Shown piece after piece: positions 35,434 to 44,196 of a stretch of DNA of 64,000 nucleotides (the stretch's first letter is position 1; each line of letters begins with the position of its first letter). The DNA is from Deferribacterales bacterium Deferri_01 (lineage in GTDB: Bacteria > Chrysiogenota > Deferribacteres > Deferribacterales > Geovibrionaceae). The stretch covers positions 207,995-271,994 of the forward strand of contig LUZY01000010.1 of assembly GCA_001603805.1 (NCBI GenBank), read 5' to 3'. A program made the position numbers and the translations under genes. The notes below the pieces were generated by a model. That model made no database searches, was not told the origin of the DNA, and saw only the letters and a program-made list of their open reading frames with translations.

Positions 35434-35493
35434 AAGTTACAACATTAACTCCCACAGGGCAATACAAAAGGGTGTGCAATGGTTCTGACAGTT

Positions 35494-38400
35494 TCACTCT
35501 TCTATCAGTTCAGAAAGAATTTCGCAGGTTTTCTCAAGGAAATTGTCTTTTTTCTCAAAATAAAGCACAAGACTGTTTTCATTTTCAAACTTATAAACAG
35601 CTTTTGCCTCACTGAGAACTTCAACAAGCTTTGCAGGGGAAACCGGAGTGTCCTTGTCAAAGGTTATGCGCACTCTGCCTGTATGGATAGCCAGTTTTTC
35701 CGCATATGCCTTGCCTGCGATATTTTTCATAAGCATTATCCAGCCCAGGTTCTCTGTCTCCGGGCGCATCTCACCGTAAACCTGCGTCAGATCGTCCAGC
35801 AGCGCACGCATATCCTTCTCAGACTGTATCTTTGAAAAGCGCCTGTAATAATCGAACCTTAAGGAAACATCCTCAACATATTCGGCGGAGATGAAATACG
35901 GCAGAGCCGACGCCACCTCTGTCTCACGGGAGTTGTTAAGCTCACCCTTAAGCTCTTTCACAGCCTCTTCTATCATCTGGAGGAAAAGCTCATAGCCTAT
36001 TTTGACCATAAAGCCTGACTGGTCAGCACCGAGAAGATCGCCAGCTCCCCTTAGCTGAAGGTCGTAAAAAGCGATCTTTACTCCGCTGCCGAGGTCTGAA
36101 AGCTGTTGAATTATCTTAAGCCGTTTGCGGGCTATTTCATTTATGCTGGTCATACTGGGGACAAGCATGTAGCAGTAGCCACGCCTGCGGGAGCGTCCCA
36201 CACGTCCTTTTAGCTGATACACCTGCGCCAGACCGAAATGAGCAGCGTTGTTGATTATGATGGTGTTTGCATTTGCTATGTCTATCCCGTTTTCCACAAT
36301 GGTGGTGCAGACAAGTATATCAAGCTCGCCCTGATAAAAGCTGTAGAGAACACTCTCCATGCCGTCTGCCGTCATCTGCCCGTGGGCAATGCCAAGCCTT
36401 GCGTGGGGAACAAGCTTGCGCACCGATTCCGCAACGGATTCGATGTCTTCCACTTTATTATGAAGAAAATATACCTGACCGCCCCTTTCAAGCTCTTTCA
36501 TCAGGGCATTCTTGATCTCTTCATCGGTCTTTATGACCCTTGTGATGACAGGAAGTCTCTCCTCCGGCGGGGTTTCTATGACGCTTATATCCCTTATACC
36601 GGACATGGAAAGCTGTAATGTGCGGGGAATCGGAGTAGCCGAAAGGTATATAATATCTATATTGCTCTTGAGAGCGGTTATCTTTTCTTTATGGGCAACG
36701 CCGAAGCGCTGCTCCTCGTCTATTATCAAAAGCCCCAGATCCAGAAACTCCACATCTTTTGATAAAAGCCTGTGGGTTCCGATTATTATGTCAATCTCGC
36801 CTGCAGCCAGCTTGCGCAGGCTTTTCTTTATTTCTGATGATGTCTTATACCGGCTGATATAGTCCACATTCACAGGCATATCGGCAAAGCGTTTCTTAAA
36901 GTTGACATAATGCTGGCGTGCCAGAACAGTTGTGGGTACAAGAACGCCGACCTGCTTTCCGCTGGCAACTGCCTTGCATGCTGCCCTCATGGCGACTTCT
37001 GTTTTTCCGAATCCCACATCGCCGCATACCAAACGCTCCATTGGCTTGTCATCTTCCATGCCCTGATAAACATCATGTATGGCAGAGAGCTGATCATCGG
37101 TTTCGTCATACTCAAATCCCTGCTCAAACTGTTCCAGGAGAACTCCGTCATCCCTGAACGCAAAGCCGGTTTTCACCTTTCTGTCTGCGTAAAGCTTCAG
37201 CAGGTCTATGGCAAGTTTCTTTGCTCTGGTACTTGCCTGAACCTTAAGTTTTTTCCATGCGCTTGTCTGTAGACTGTGTATGCGAGGCGCTCTGCCTTCT
37301 GCGCCGATATATTTCTGAATCTGCCCTATTTTATCCAGCGGTACGTAAAGGATCTCGCCATTGTCATACTCAACCATGAGGAAATCACCGGCCACACCGC
37401 CGATCTCTTTATGCACCAGCCCTCTGTAGATGCCTATTCCGTAATCAACATGGACAACATAATCGTTCGGCTCAAGATCGTTCAGGCTTGTGGAGTAGAC
37501 CTCTTTCTTCGCCTTCTTTATCTTCTTTTTGACTGTGCCGAAAATATCCTCATCCGTAACAACGGCAATCTTCCCTCTGGAGTCTATGAAACCGCCGCTG
37601 ACCTTTTCGCCGTAGAGTCCTATGCCGTGCGCAGGAAGCTTGAGGAATGATGAAATCTCAGTTACGCCTATTTCGTGATCTCTCATGAAATCAAGGAACA
37701 GGCTTTTGAGCTTGCGGCTTTCTATGCAGACCAGCACACCGTAGCGGTCGTCCAGAAGTTCCTTGATTTTCGCAGCGGCATCGGTAACGGACTGATAGAG
37801 GTTTTTCTTCTCATGGGTGAACCTCGCCGCCGAACTTGCCAGCCCGCCGTCCTCGCTGTCCACATCCACTGATTCCTCATAGAGATGAACGTCACGGACG
37901 CCGAAAAGCTTTTCCATCTCTTCAGCGTTCACAAAGTTCTTCTCTGCACCTGCCGGCAGGGCGTAATGATCCTGCTTATCCTTCACGGTGTTGTCTATTT
38001 CTATAAAAGTGTCCGCCAGATCTCTCTCAAGGGTTATTATCTGCGTACCTGCGCCGAGGTAATCGAAAAGGCTCGCCATGCTCTTATATATAAATGGGCT
38101 GAACCAGTGGCATCCGGCAAACTTGCCGAAGTTTTTTGCTTTTTCACTCACAGCAGGAATATTCACCGAAGCAAGATCATCCTCATCAAACAGAGCCTCC
38201 CCCGCCGGGAGAATTTCAATCTCATCAAGCTTTTTCTCTGTCCTTCTGCTGAATGACTCAAATATATCCATACGGTCGATTTCATCATCAAAGAATTCGA
38301 TCCTCACGGGATTTTCCATCTGAGGAGTGAAAATTTCCGCTATGTCTCCCCTGAAGGTGTACTCACCCTGACCGGAAACAAGCTCAACGTTTACATAGCC

Positions 38401-38805
38401 TGAATATTCAAGGGCGTACCTCAGTTCCTCACGGTCCGGTGTGTCCCCTTTCTTGAGCCTTATGACGGAAGCCTCAAAAACATCCGCAGGCGGCAGGGTC
38501 TTAACCAGTGATTTCGGAGTAGCCAGAACTATGCCTTCAAAGCCGTTCATAAGTCTGTGAAGTGTGCTGATACGCATGGAGAGAACATCAGACAGCACTC
38601 TTGCTTCTTCAAAAGGCTCCTGTGTATATTCGGGAAATGGCGCAATTCTATCTGCCCCGAAAAAGAAAATCAGCTCGGATAAAAGAAGATCAAAACGGTT
38701 TCTGTCGGGAGCGATAACAAGCAGTCTGCCCCCGCTGAAGTTTTTACGAAGGCGGTATGCGGCTCCTGCGCCCCATAATCCGCCTGTGATTGAAGTAAAT
38801 TCCAT
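35494..38805 (-). CDS. mfd: Transcription-repair coupling factor
   Basis: 1103 residues. Removes stalled RNA polymerase and recruits UvrA. Order: UvrB-homology region (1 to about 330), a CarD-like RNA polymerase interaction domain around DYVVHVDYGIGIYRG, the RecG-like translocase with GDVGFGKTEVAM (Walker A), DEEQRFG (motif II), LSATPIPRTL and GRVGRS, and the C-terminal TRCF domain. Length is typical. It stands between the PpiC gene and gmhA on the same strand, with short gaps. Confidence 0.97.
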   Translation of the reverse strand: MEFTSITGGLWGAGAAYRLRKNFSGGRLLVIAPDRNRFDLLLSELIFFFGADRIAPFPEYTQEPFEEARVLSDVLSMRISTLHRLMNGFEGIVLATPKSLVKTLPPADVFEASVIRLKKGDTPDREELRYALEYSGYVNVELVSGQGEYTFRGDIAEIFTPQMENPVRIEFFDDEIDRMDIFESFSRRTEKKLDEIEILPAGEALFDEDDLASVNIPAVSEKAKNFGKFAGCHWFSPFIYKSMASLFDYLGAGTQIITLERDLADTFIEIDNTVKDKQDHYALPAGAEKNFVNAEEMEKLFGVRDVHLYEESVDVDSEDGGLASSAARFTHEKKNLYQSVTDAAAKIKELLDDRYGVLVCIESRKLKSLFLDFMRDHEIGVTEISSFLKLPAHGIGLYGEKVSGGFIDSRGKIAVVTDEDIFGTVKKKIKKAKKEVYSTSLNDLEPNDYVVHVDYGIGIYRGLVHKEIGGVAGDFLMVEYDNGEILYVPLDKIGQIQKYIGAEGRAPRIHSLQTSAWKKLKVQASTRAKKLAIDLLKLYADRKVKTGFAFRDDGVLLEQFEQGFEYDETDDQLSAIHDVYQGMEDDKPMERLVCGDVGFGKTEVAMRAACKAVASGKQVGVLVPTTVLARQHYVNFKKRFADMPVNVDYISRYKTSSEIKKSLRKLAAGEIDIIIGTHRLLSKDVEFLDLGLLIIDEEQRFGVAHKEKITALKSNIDIIYLSATPIPRTLQLSMSGIRDISVIETPPEERLPVITRVIKTDEEIKNALMKELERGGQVYFLHNKVEDIESVAESVRKLVPHARLGIAHGQMTADGMESVLYSFYQGELDILVCTTIVENGIDIANANTIIINNAAHFGLAQVYQLKGRVGRSRRRGYCYMLVPSMTSINEIARKRLKIIQQLSDLGSGVKIAFYDLQLRGAGDLLGADQSGFMVKIGYELFLQMIEEAVKELKGELNNSRETEVASALPYFISAEYVEDVSLRFDYYRRFSKIQSEKDMRALLDDLTQVYGEMRPETENLGWIMLMKNIAGKAYAEKLAIHTGRVRITFDKDTPVSPAKLVEVLSEAKAVYKFENENSLVLYFEKKDNFLEKTCEILSELIEE

Positions 38806-38829
38806 TATTATAAAGTTTGCTTAATAGCC

Positions 38830-39408
38830 CTAGCTGAACTTACCGAACATTATCTCATCCACCAGTTCGCAGATGATATGAGCGGCAGCTATATGTATCT
38901 CCTGTATTCTGGGAGTGCATTCCGAAGGAGAGATCAGCAGATGATCGCACAATCCTCTCATCAGCCCTCCGTCCTTGCCTGTAAAGCCGATGGTTGTCAT
39001 CCCCTGTCTGCCCGCAGTACGCAGAGCAGCAAGCACATTGGGGGAATTGCCGCTGGTGGAGATTCCCCACGCTATATCGTTTTCGTTGCCCAGCGCCTTG
39101 AGCTGTTTGTTAAAAACTTCATCAAAGCTATAGTCATTGCCTATGGCAGTAAGGGCAGACGTATCAGTTGTCAATGCAAGAGCAGGCAGGGGCGGACGCT
39201 CCATCTTGAAGCGGTTTGTAAACTCCGCCGCAATGTGCTGTGAATCAGCAGCGGAACCGCCGTTGCCGAATATCAGCACCTTGCCGCCGTTTTCAAAACA
39301 TCTCACAATCTCTGTGGATATGCCTATAATCACGGGCATATTCTCTGCGGCAAACCTTGCCTGAACTTCCCGCATCTCTTCAAAAATATCGCTTATGAAA
39401 TCTTCCAT
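38830..39408 (-). CDS. gmhA: Sedoheptulose 7-phosphate isomerase
   Basis: 192 residues, SIS-fold enzyme starting heptose synthesis for the lipopolysaccharide core. IFGNGGSAADSQHIAAEF, ISTSGNSPNVLAAL and IQEIHIAAAHIICE are diagnostic of GmhA. Fits the core-oligosaccharide gene at 15 kb. Confidence 0.94.
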   Translation of the reverse strand: MEDFISDIFEEMREVQARFAAENMPVIIGISTEIVRCFENGGKVLIFGNGGSAADSQHIAAEFTNRFKMERPPLPALALTTDTSALTAIGNDYSFDEVFNKQLKALGNENDIAWGISTSGNSPNVLAALRTAGRQGMTTIGFTGKDGGLMRGLCDHLLISPSECTPRIQEIHIAAAHIICELVDEIMFGKFS

Positions 39409-39455
39409 ACGCCGTTACCTTTTTCTAATATTTATAAAACTTATTAATTTTTACC

Positions 39456-39515
39456 TGAAAAAACCTTTTTTAACAGAAAAAAGTGTTTCTCAGACTCTTT
39501 TTCAAAAATCGGTCT
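39456..39515. repeat. Fragment of the 190-bp A/T-rich repeat
   Basis: AACCTTTTTTAACAG followed by GTTTCTCAGACTCTTTTTC closely follows the second hairpin of the repeat at 63.6 kb (ACCCTTTTTTAATGG, GTTTCTCAAACTCTTCCC). Its 5' GAGAAAC arm is lost, so the hairpin cannot fully form. A decayed copy upstream of gmhA. Confidence 0.6.
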
Positions 39516-39521
39516 TTACAA

Positions 39522-39615
39522 CATAAATCCGCACGTCCTGTCGGATTTATGTACACGCTCGCGCCGCAGTGAATGCGGCTTCGCTTCGCACGGCGAAGTT
39601 CCGTCATGGAACTTC
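39522..39615 (-). repeat. Structured intergenic repeat, copy at 39.5 kb (full)
   Basis: Read on the minus strand, beginning 4 nt after the yraN stop: hairpin 1 GAAGTTCC/GGAACTTC (39615-39595), core A (39594-39579), hairpin 2 GCCGCA/TGCGGC (39579-39563), core B (39562-39553), hairpin 3 CATAAATCCG/CGGATTTATG (39551-39522, loop ACAGGACGTG). Core A and core B are identical to those of copy 1, with completely different stems. Same orientation as yraN. Confidence 0.88.
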
Positions 39616-39618
39616 AAG

Positions 39619-39957
39619 CTAAACGCCGAATGCGTTTATTATGTGTGTTATTTTACCATTGTCTATGGAAATTACATCAAAACGGCAGAGTTTTTCCAGA
39701 TTATTTTCTGTGAGGTAGCTTTCAGCGGTGCGGATTATTTTGTGCTGCTTAGTGTGTGTGACTGACTGATAGCCCTCGCCGTAAGCATCGGAGCTTCTCG
39801 TTTTGACTTCAACGAAGACCAGCGTACTGTCCTTCTCCGCTATGATGTCTATCTCGCCTGTTTTAGCTCTGTAATTGCGTTTGAGTACAGCGTAGCCGTT
39901 CTTTTTAAGAAAAGCCGCCGCCTTATCTTCGCCGGATTTACCTTTTAATATCCGCAT
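39619..39957 (-). CDS. yraN: YraN family endonuclease-like protein
   Basis: 112 residues, UPF0102. GKSGEDKAAAFLKKNGY, NYRAKTGEIDIIA and LVFVEVKTRS carry the E-D-ExK pattern of a Holliday-junction-resolvase-like fold. Its cellular function is not established. Overlaps rnhB by 20 nt, the usual neighbour. Confidence 0.92.
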   Translation of the reverse strand: MRILKGKSGEDKAAAFLKKNGYAVLKRNYRAKTGEIDIIAEKDSTLVFVEVKTRSSDAYGEGYQSVTHTKQHKIIRTAESYLTENNLEKLCRFDVISIDNGKITHIINAFGV

Positions 39958-40480
39958 TTTTCAGAAAGCTCATCCGGTGCAGCTCCGTTACACCGTATTT
40001 TTTAAGCGCTTCCAGATGAACCTTAGCCCCGTAGCCCTTATTTGAATACCATCCGTATTCGGGGTATGTCATATGAAGCTTTTTCATCATGGAGTCACGG
40101 TGAACTTTGGCAAGAATCGAAGCCGCTGCCACACAGAGGAAGCTGTCCTCCGCTTTGAAAGGATTTTGTATCGGAACTGATACATTCAGCTTAACAGCAT
40201 CCACAATTATATCATCATAAGGGGTTTTCAGACGGGAAAGCGCCATCTGCATCGCCTGTTTTGTGGCACGGAGAATGTTAACAGAATCGATAACATTATT
40301 GCAGACAACGCCGAAGGCATAGTCAACGGCGTTTCGCCTGATACTCTCGGCGATTACTTCACGCTTTTTTTCGGTAATTTTCTTTGAGTCGATGATGCGG
40401 GGATCTTCATATCCTTCGGGCATTATCACCGCACAGGCGACAACAGGACCCGCAAGGCAGCCCCTGCCCACCTCATCCAT
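39938..40480 (-). CDS. rnhB: Ribonuclease HII
   Basis: About 180 residues. Removes ribonucleotides from RNA-DNA hybrids. The metal pair is in MDEVGRG, IDSKKIT follows, the third acid is in IIVDAVKL, and CVAAASILAKVHRD is present. The ATG at 40480 leaves only one residue before the catalytic aspartate, cutting the usual first strand. In frame and upstream lie ATC, ACT, GTC, GGC (encoding ITVG, which fits RNase HII well), and the GGGGGA site is placed for an ATA/ATC start (40495 or 40492), not for the ATG. A non-AUG start is suspected. Confidence 0.92.
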   Translation of the reverse strand: MDEVGRGCLAGPVVACAVIMPEGYEDPRIIDSKKITEKKREVIAESIRRNAVDYAFGVVCNNVIDSVNILRATKQAMQMALSRLKTPYDDIIVDAVKLNVSVPIQNPFKAEDSFLCVAAASILAKVHRDSMMKKLHMTYPEYGWYSNKGYGAKVHLEALKKYGVTELHRMSFLKNADIKR

Positions 40481-40495
40481 GCCGACAGTGATTAT

Positions 40496-41152
40496 TTATT
40501 CCCCCTTTTTTCTGCGGATTTTTGCAGCTATCCAGCCGATGAACTCATCAAGTCCCTGACCTGTTTTGCAGGAGGTCTCGAATATGTCCAGAGTGGGGTT
40601 CACGCCAAGAGCAAAATCACGGCATTTCTGTACATCAAAATCCACATAGGGAAGAAGGTCTGTTTTGTTAATGATAAAAGCTGATGAAACATGGAACATT
40701 GAAGGATACTTCGCAGGTTTGTCCTCACCCTCTGTCACACTGAGCATGCAGACCTTTGCATCTTCACCCAGTTCGTATGAGGAGGGGCAAACAAGGTTGC
40801 CCACATTTTCTATAATAAGAAGGTCAAGCTTGCCGAAGGCAACCATAGCCTTTTCTATATCAAGTGCTTCAAGGTGGCATGAACCGTTGGTATTAACCTG
40901 AACAGCGGGGATTCCGGCGGCTCTGATACGCTCTGCGTCAAAATCTGTTTGGAGGTCGCCTTCTATAACGCCTACTGTATATGTTTTCTGAAGTTCAACG
41001 AGTATCTGGGAAAGGAGAGTTGTCTTCCCGCTGCCGGGGGATGAAACAAAGTTAAGGACCAGCGTTCTGTCCCTGTCAAAGCCTTCCTTAAGGGCTTCCG
41101 CAAGTTCTTCGTTTTTAGAGAGAATCCTTTTATTAACATCAAGCTTTGTCAT
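40496..41152 (-). CDS. hypB: Hydrogenase maturation GTPase HypB
   Basis: 218 residues. Inserts nickel into [NiFe]-hydrogenase with HypA. The P-loop is SSPGSGKTT (37-45). The metal site of the G-domain is in NGSCHLEA and NLVCPSSY, with NKTDLLPY as the G4 motif. There is no histidine-rich N-terminal nickel store and no N-terminal CxxCGC. ATG 41152 has a perfect AAGGAG site; the longer frame to 41182 has none. Encoded with hypA, but the hypCDEF genes and the hydrogenase itself are not in the window. Confidence 0.96.
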   Translation of the reverse strand: MTKLDVNKRILSKNEELAEALKEGFDRDRTLVLNFVSSPGSGKTTLLSQILVELQKTYTVGVIEGDLQTDFDAERIRAAGIPAVQVNTNGSCHLEALDIEKAMVAFGKLDLLIIENVGNLVCPSSYELGEDAKVCMLSVTEGEDKPAKYPSMFHVSSAFIINKTDLLPYVDFDVQKCRDFALGVNPTLDIFETSCKTGQGLDEFIGWIAAKIRRKKGE

Positions 41153-41175
41153 CTTTATCTCCTTAAATTTTATAT

Positions 41176-41216
41176 GAAGCAAATAAAAACTTTTGAAAGG
41201 GTTTGCTGAAAGCTTT
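41176..41216. repeat. Fragment of the 190-bp repeat between hypA and hypB
   Basis: GAAGCAAATAAAAACTTTTG then AAAGGG..GAAAGCTTTCC follows the start of the unit at 63.5 kb (GAAGCAGTTTAAAAATTTTTG, AAAGGG, GGAAAGCT). It fills most of the 65-bp gap. Confidence 0.5.
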
Positions 41217-41217
41217 C

Positions 41218-41559
41218 CTAATCCACTTCTATTTCAGTTATCTGCAATTCCTCGCCGGTAAGTATCTGCACGGCAGATGAACCGCATTTAGGGCACTGCA
41301 TGAATATCTGCTCAAAGATATTTTCATGTGCGCAGTCCATACACTTGCCTGTAAGGGGCACATTTTCAATGATAAGTTCACCCTCTTCGGCAATTGTGCC
41401 GTCCTTGAGGGCATCAAAGGCAAACATCAGAGAGGAGCTTTCCACCGCCTGCAGCCTGCCTATTTTCACGAAAATCTTATTTACTTTTTTTGCGCCGTTA
41501 TTTTTCGCTGTGTCGAAAACGACGTCCATTAAACTCTGGGCTATACCTACTTCATGCAT
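41218..41559 (-). CDS. hypA: Hydrogenase nickel incorporation protein HypA
   Basis: 113 residues. The N-terminal MHEVGIAQ has the nickel-binding H2, and the zinc site is C73-x2-C76 and C89-x2-C92. Delivers nickel with HypB. Gap to hypB is filled by a repeat fragment. Confidence 0.96.
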   Translation of the reverse strand: MHEVGIAQSLMDVVFDTAKNNGAKKVNKIFVKIGRLQAVESSSLMFAFDALKDGTIAEEGELIIENVPLTGKCMDCAHENIFEQIFMQCPKCGSSAVQILTGEELQITEIEVD

Positions 41560-41587
41560 GGAAATATGTATAAACTCCTATATGCTC

Positions 41588-42469
41588 TTAGTCAACCGCA
41601 TAATAGAGTTCATGAACCTCTCCTCTGCGGAAAAGTCTCCCCTCGTATTCGGCTTCCTCTATGACTATAGTTCCCGAACCACAGGCTATTTCCGCTCCGT
41701 AAGGAGTAAGCTCCACAAGCCCGCCGGGTCTGCCGTATTCCCCCTGCCATTTCTCAGTTGATGCCCGCCATACAGTTACCTGCTGACCGTTTTTCATGAA
41801 ATAAGCACCGAAATAAGGTCGGGAAAAGCCTCTTATATGGTTGTATATGCTGTAAGCGTCACGGTTGAAATCTATGACACCCTCTTTCCTGCGCTTGCGG
41901 GGCAGATAAAAAGCCTCACGCTCATCCTGCGGAACTGCCCTGAAACCTTCAAAGCCTTTTTCCATGAAATCCTTCACAAATCGGGCCGAGACTGCGGCAT
42001 ATTTTTTCAGAAAATCTTCTGGATATTCTCCGAAGCCTATTTTTATCTCTTCCGAATAGAGTATATCCCCGCCGTCCACCCTTTCAGAAGCCTCATAAAA
42101 GCTTGCGCCGGATATTGCCACACCCCGCAGAAACTGCTCTGTTACTGCGCTGTAGCCCCTGTATAGAGGCAAAAGCGAAGGATGGGCAAAGACAGCCCTG
42201 ACGGAGGACTCCATGAAGAAATCCTTTGTCCAGTCAACACACAGAGCTGCAGTGTCCTCATCCAGCCGGATATCCGCTGCATCAGCATATTTATTGGATG
42301 ATATGAATGTAATGGGAAACATTCCTCTGTATTTCGTGAAATCCCTTGCAAGGGCAGTTTTCTGAAACCCGTGCGGATACGTGTAAACCTGCGGATACAC
42401 CCCCAGTGAGTCGAGAGCATCGAGGAGATATTCGCCTGTGAGATTGGATGTAAAAAGTGCTGTTTTCAC
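41588..42469 (-). CDS. Formyltransferase-fold protein next to hypA
   Basis: 293 residues. An N-terminal formyltransferase fold (AHPSLLPLYRGYSAVTEQF, SERVDGGDILY) and a C-terminal OB-like domain (GRPGGLVELTPYGAEIACG) give the domain order of methionyl-tRNA formyltransferase. However, the catalytic Asn two residues before the His is a Phe (VFAHPSLLP), while His and Asp remain. It may be an Fmt-like enzyme with another substrate, or an inactive one. The position next to hypA/hypB recalls the formyltransferase part of HypX, but the HypX hydratase domain is absent. ATGA overlap with the DUF2207 gene. Substrate unknown. Confidence 0.75.
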   Translation of the reverse strand: MKTALFTSNLTGEYLLDALDSLGVYPQVYTYPHGFQKTALARDFTKYRGMFPITFISSNKYADAADIRLDEDTAALCVDWTKDFFMESSVRAVFAHPSLLPLYRGYSAVTEQFLRGVAISGASFYEASERVDGGDILYSEEIKIGFGEYPEDFLKKYAAVSARFVKDFMEKGFEGFRAVPQDEREAFYLPRKRRKEGVIDFNRDAYSIYNHIRGFSRPYFGAYFMKNGQQVTVWRASTEKWQGEYGRPGGLVELTPYGAEIACGSGTIVIEEAEYEGRLFRRGEVHELYYAVD

Positions 42470-44184
42470 CAGCTCCGTCCCCCGCCGCCGCCGAAACCGC
42501 CGCCGGAAAATCCGCCGCCGCCAAAGCCGCTTGAGCCGCCGCCTGCTCCGCCCTGCGGTGCGGGCTGGGAAGACATTGTTCTGCCCATTGCCGAGACTCC
42601 GGCGTTAAGAGATTCTGCAAAACCGTACATTGTAAACCCCCTGCCGCTGCCGGAGACATACCAGTCCGGCGGTTCCTTCATCAGCCCCTCAAACTTGCCC
42701 GCCCAGCTTTTAAGCATTCCGAACGCAACAGCATAAGGCACTGTAAGATTAAAATATTCAGGATTCTTTTCAAGCATCCTTTCAAGCCTGTCTTTCTCCG
42801 CACGCTCAACAAACTCTCTGAACCCCGCCAGTTTATTATAAAGCCCCTGCCCTTTTGCACTGCGTCTGGGCATAAGCCGCCCGAAGAAAAACGTGGCGAT
42901 CATCATAACGGAGCAGGAGACAAACCAGCCGATATCACCCGTAAAAGCGGTCAGAAACACACCAAGCACAACAAAAATTATACTCACTCCTTTCATCAAA
43001 CCGCCGATTTTCCTTGTGCTGCCTTCGTACAGCCCCATTTTGTTTATGTCTTTATCAAGCTGTTCTCTGGCGATAAGCATAGTTTTATAATAGATATTTT
43101 TAAGGTCGGATAAACGCCGGTTTTTCAGATTTGCCGGGAACATCCCGTTAAAAAGAGTCTGCTCATATGCAGGTGCATCAGGAGGAAGCTCACCAATTTT
43201 CACAAATATATAGTCGTTCTTTCCGAGGAAAGAGGTGTAATCCTCCGCCTCTTCTATCCTTATTATTTTATTAACCGCCCATTTCAGAAAAACGGATACA
43301 AGATCCCTGTTATCAATTTTATCATCAGCCAGAACACCTGCAACAGCGGGGTTTACTCCTGCCGGAGGTTCATAGAGAGTAACTATAACCGACTTAGTGT
43401 TCCGCCCTTTTTTATACCACAGCAGAAAAAGAGCCGGAATATAGACCAGCAGAGCAATGATATAGCCGTTATTCACTGCAAAAAGACGCATACGCAGCCA
43501 CGGAGTGCCGTAGTCAAGGTAACTTCCGGGCATCAGAATGCCTATGGTCAATCCCTCACGGGGGTTCAGCCTTCGCACAGTATGACCTGTCAGGGCTTGT
43601 CCGTCATAGGAATAGCCAACATCTGTTCCTGTCTCTCCGTAATAACCGGTGTATGCAAAAATGTTTTCATCGGGCAGGTCGATCCTCTCCGGCAGACGCA
43701 CGCTGAAAGTCACACTTTCGGCAGGAACGTCCCACAAGGTGCCGTGTATGTTCCAGTAGATTTCACTTGTGGAGTAAAAGAAATTAACAGCACCGAATAC
43801 CTTGTAGCTCACAACATACTCTTTCAGACCGGTGATGTAATGCTCCGGTGAGCCGAGGCGGATCTCCCTGAAGGCTCCACTGTCGGACACTTTCATCTCT
43901 GCACTTTTTGTTTGGATATCATCAATAAGAATACGGTAGCTGCCGCCGAAAAGGGTCGGGCGCTCCGCCGTGCCTTTGACATTCCCCTCCTTATATATTC
44001 GGGGAATTTCAAGAATTATCCCTCTGCGAGGCTGACGGAAGTCAATAAGATACGTCTCGGTGATCTCCAGAACAGAAGATCTCTTCACATTTATATGCAC
44101 GTCATGCTTTTTTATAATAAAGTCCGCACCGTAAGTGGGCAGAACACTGACTGTAAAAAACAGCAGTAAGAGAGCAAAGCGCAT
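42466..44184 (-). CDS. DUF2207 membrane protein
   Basis: 572 residues. Signal peptide (LLLLFFTVSVLPTYG), an extracytoplasmic beta-rich DUF2207 domain with ITETYLIDFRQPRRGI, a membrane helix around NGYIIALLVYIPALFLLW, a cytoplasmic region, and two further helices near residues 390-440. It ends in a glycine-rich tail, GGGFSGGGFGGGGGRSW. DUF2207 genes regularly sit beside lemA, as here. Function unknown. Confidence 0.9.
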   Translation of the reverse strand: MRFALLLLFFTVSVLPTYGADFIIKKHDVHINVKRSSVLEITETYLIDFRQPRRGIILEIPRIYKEGNVKGTAERPTLFGGSYRILIDDIQTKSAEMKVSDSGAFREIRLGSPEHYITGLKEYVVSYKVFGAVNFFYSTSEIYWNIHGTLWDVPAESVTFSVRLPERIDLPDENIFAYTGYYGETGTDVGYSYDGQALTGHTVRRLNPREGLTIGILMPGSYLDYGTPWLRMRLFAVNNGYIIALLVYIPALFLLWYKKGRNTKSVIVTLYEPPAGVNPAVAGVLADDKIDNRDLVSVFLKWAVNKIIRIEEAEDYTSFLGKNDYIFVKIGELPPDAPAYEQTLFNGMFPANLKNRRLSDLKNIYYKTMLIAREQLDKDINKMGLYEGSTRKIGGLMKGVSIIFVVLGVFLTAFTGDIGWFVSCSVMMIATFFFGRLMPRRSAKGQGLYNKLAGFREFVERAEKDRLERMLEKNPEYFNLTVPYAVAFGMLKSWAGKFEGLMKEPPDWYVSGSGRGFTMYGFAESLNAGVSAMGRTMSSQPAPQGGAGGGSSGFGGGGFSGGGFGGGGGRSW

Positions 44185-44196
44185 AAGCTTTCCCGC

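Noticed and set aside
41588..42469. Calling this gene fmt (methionyl-tRNA formyltransferase)
   Set aside because: The catalytic Asn is missing and the gene is not beside def or rsmB. A firm fmt name is not supported.
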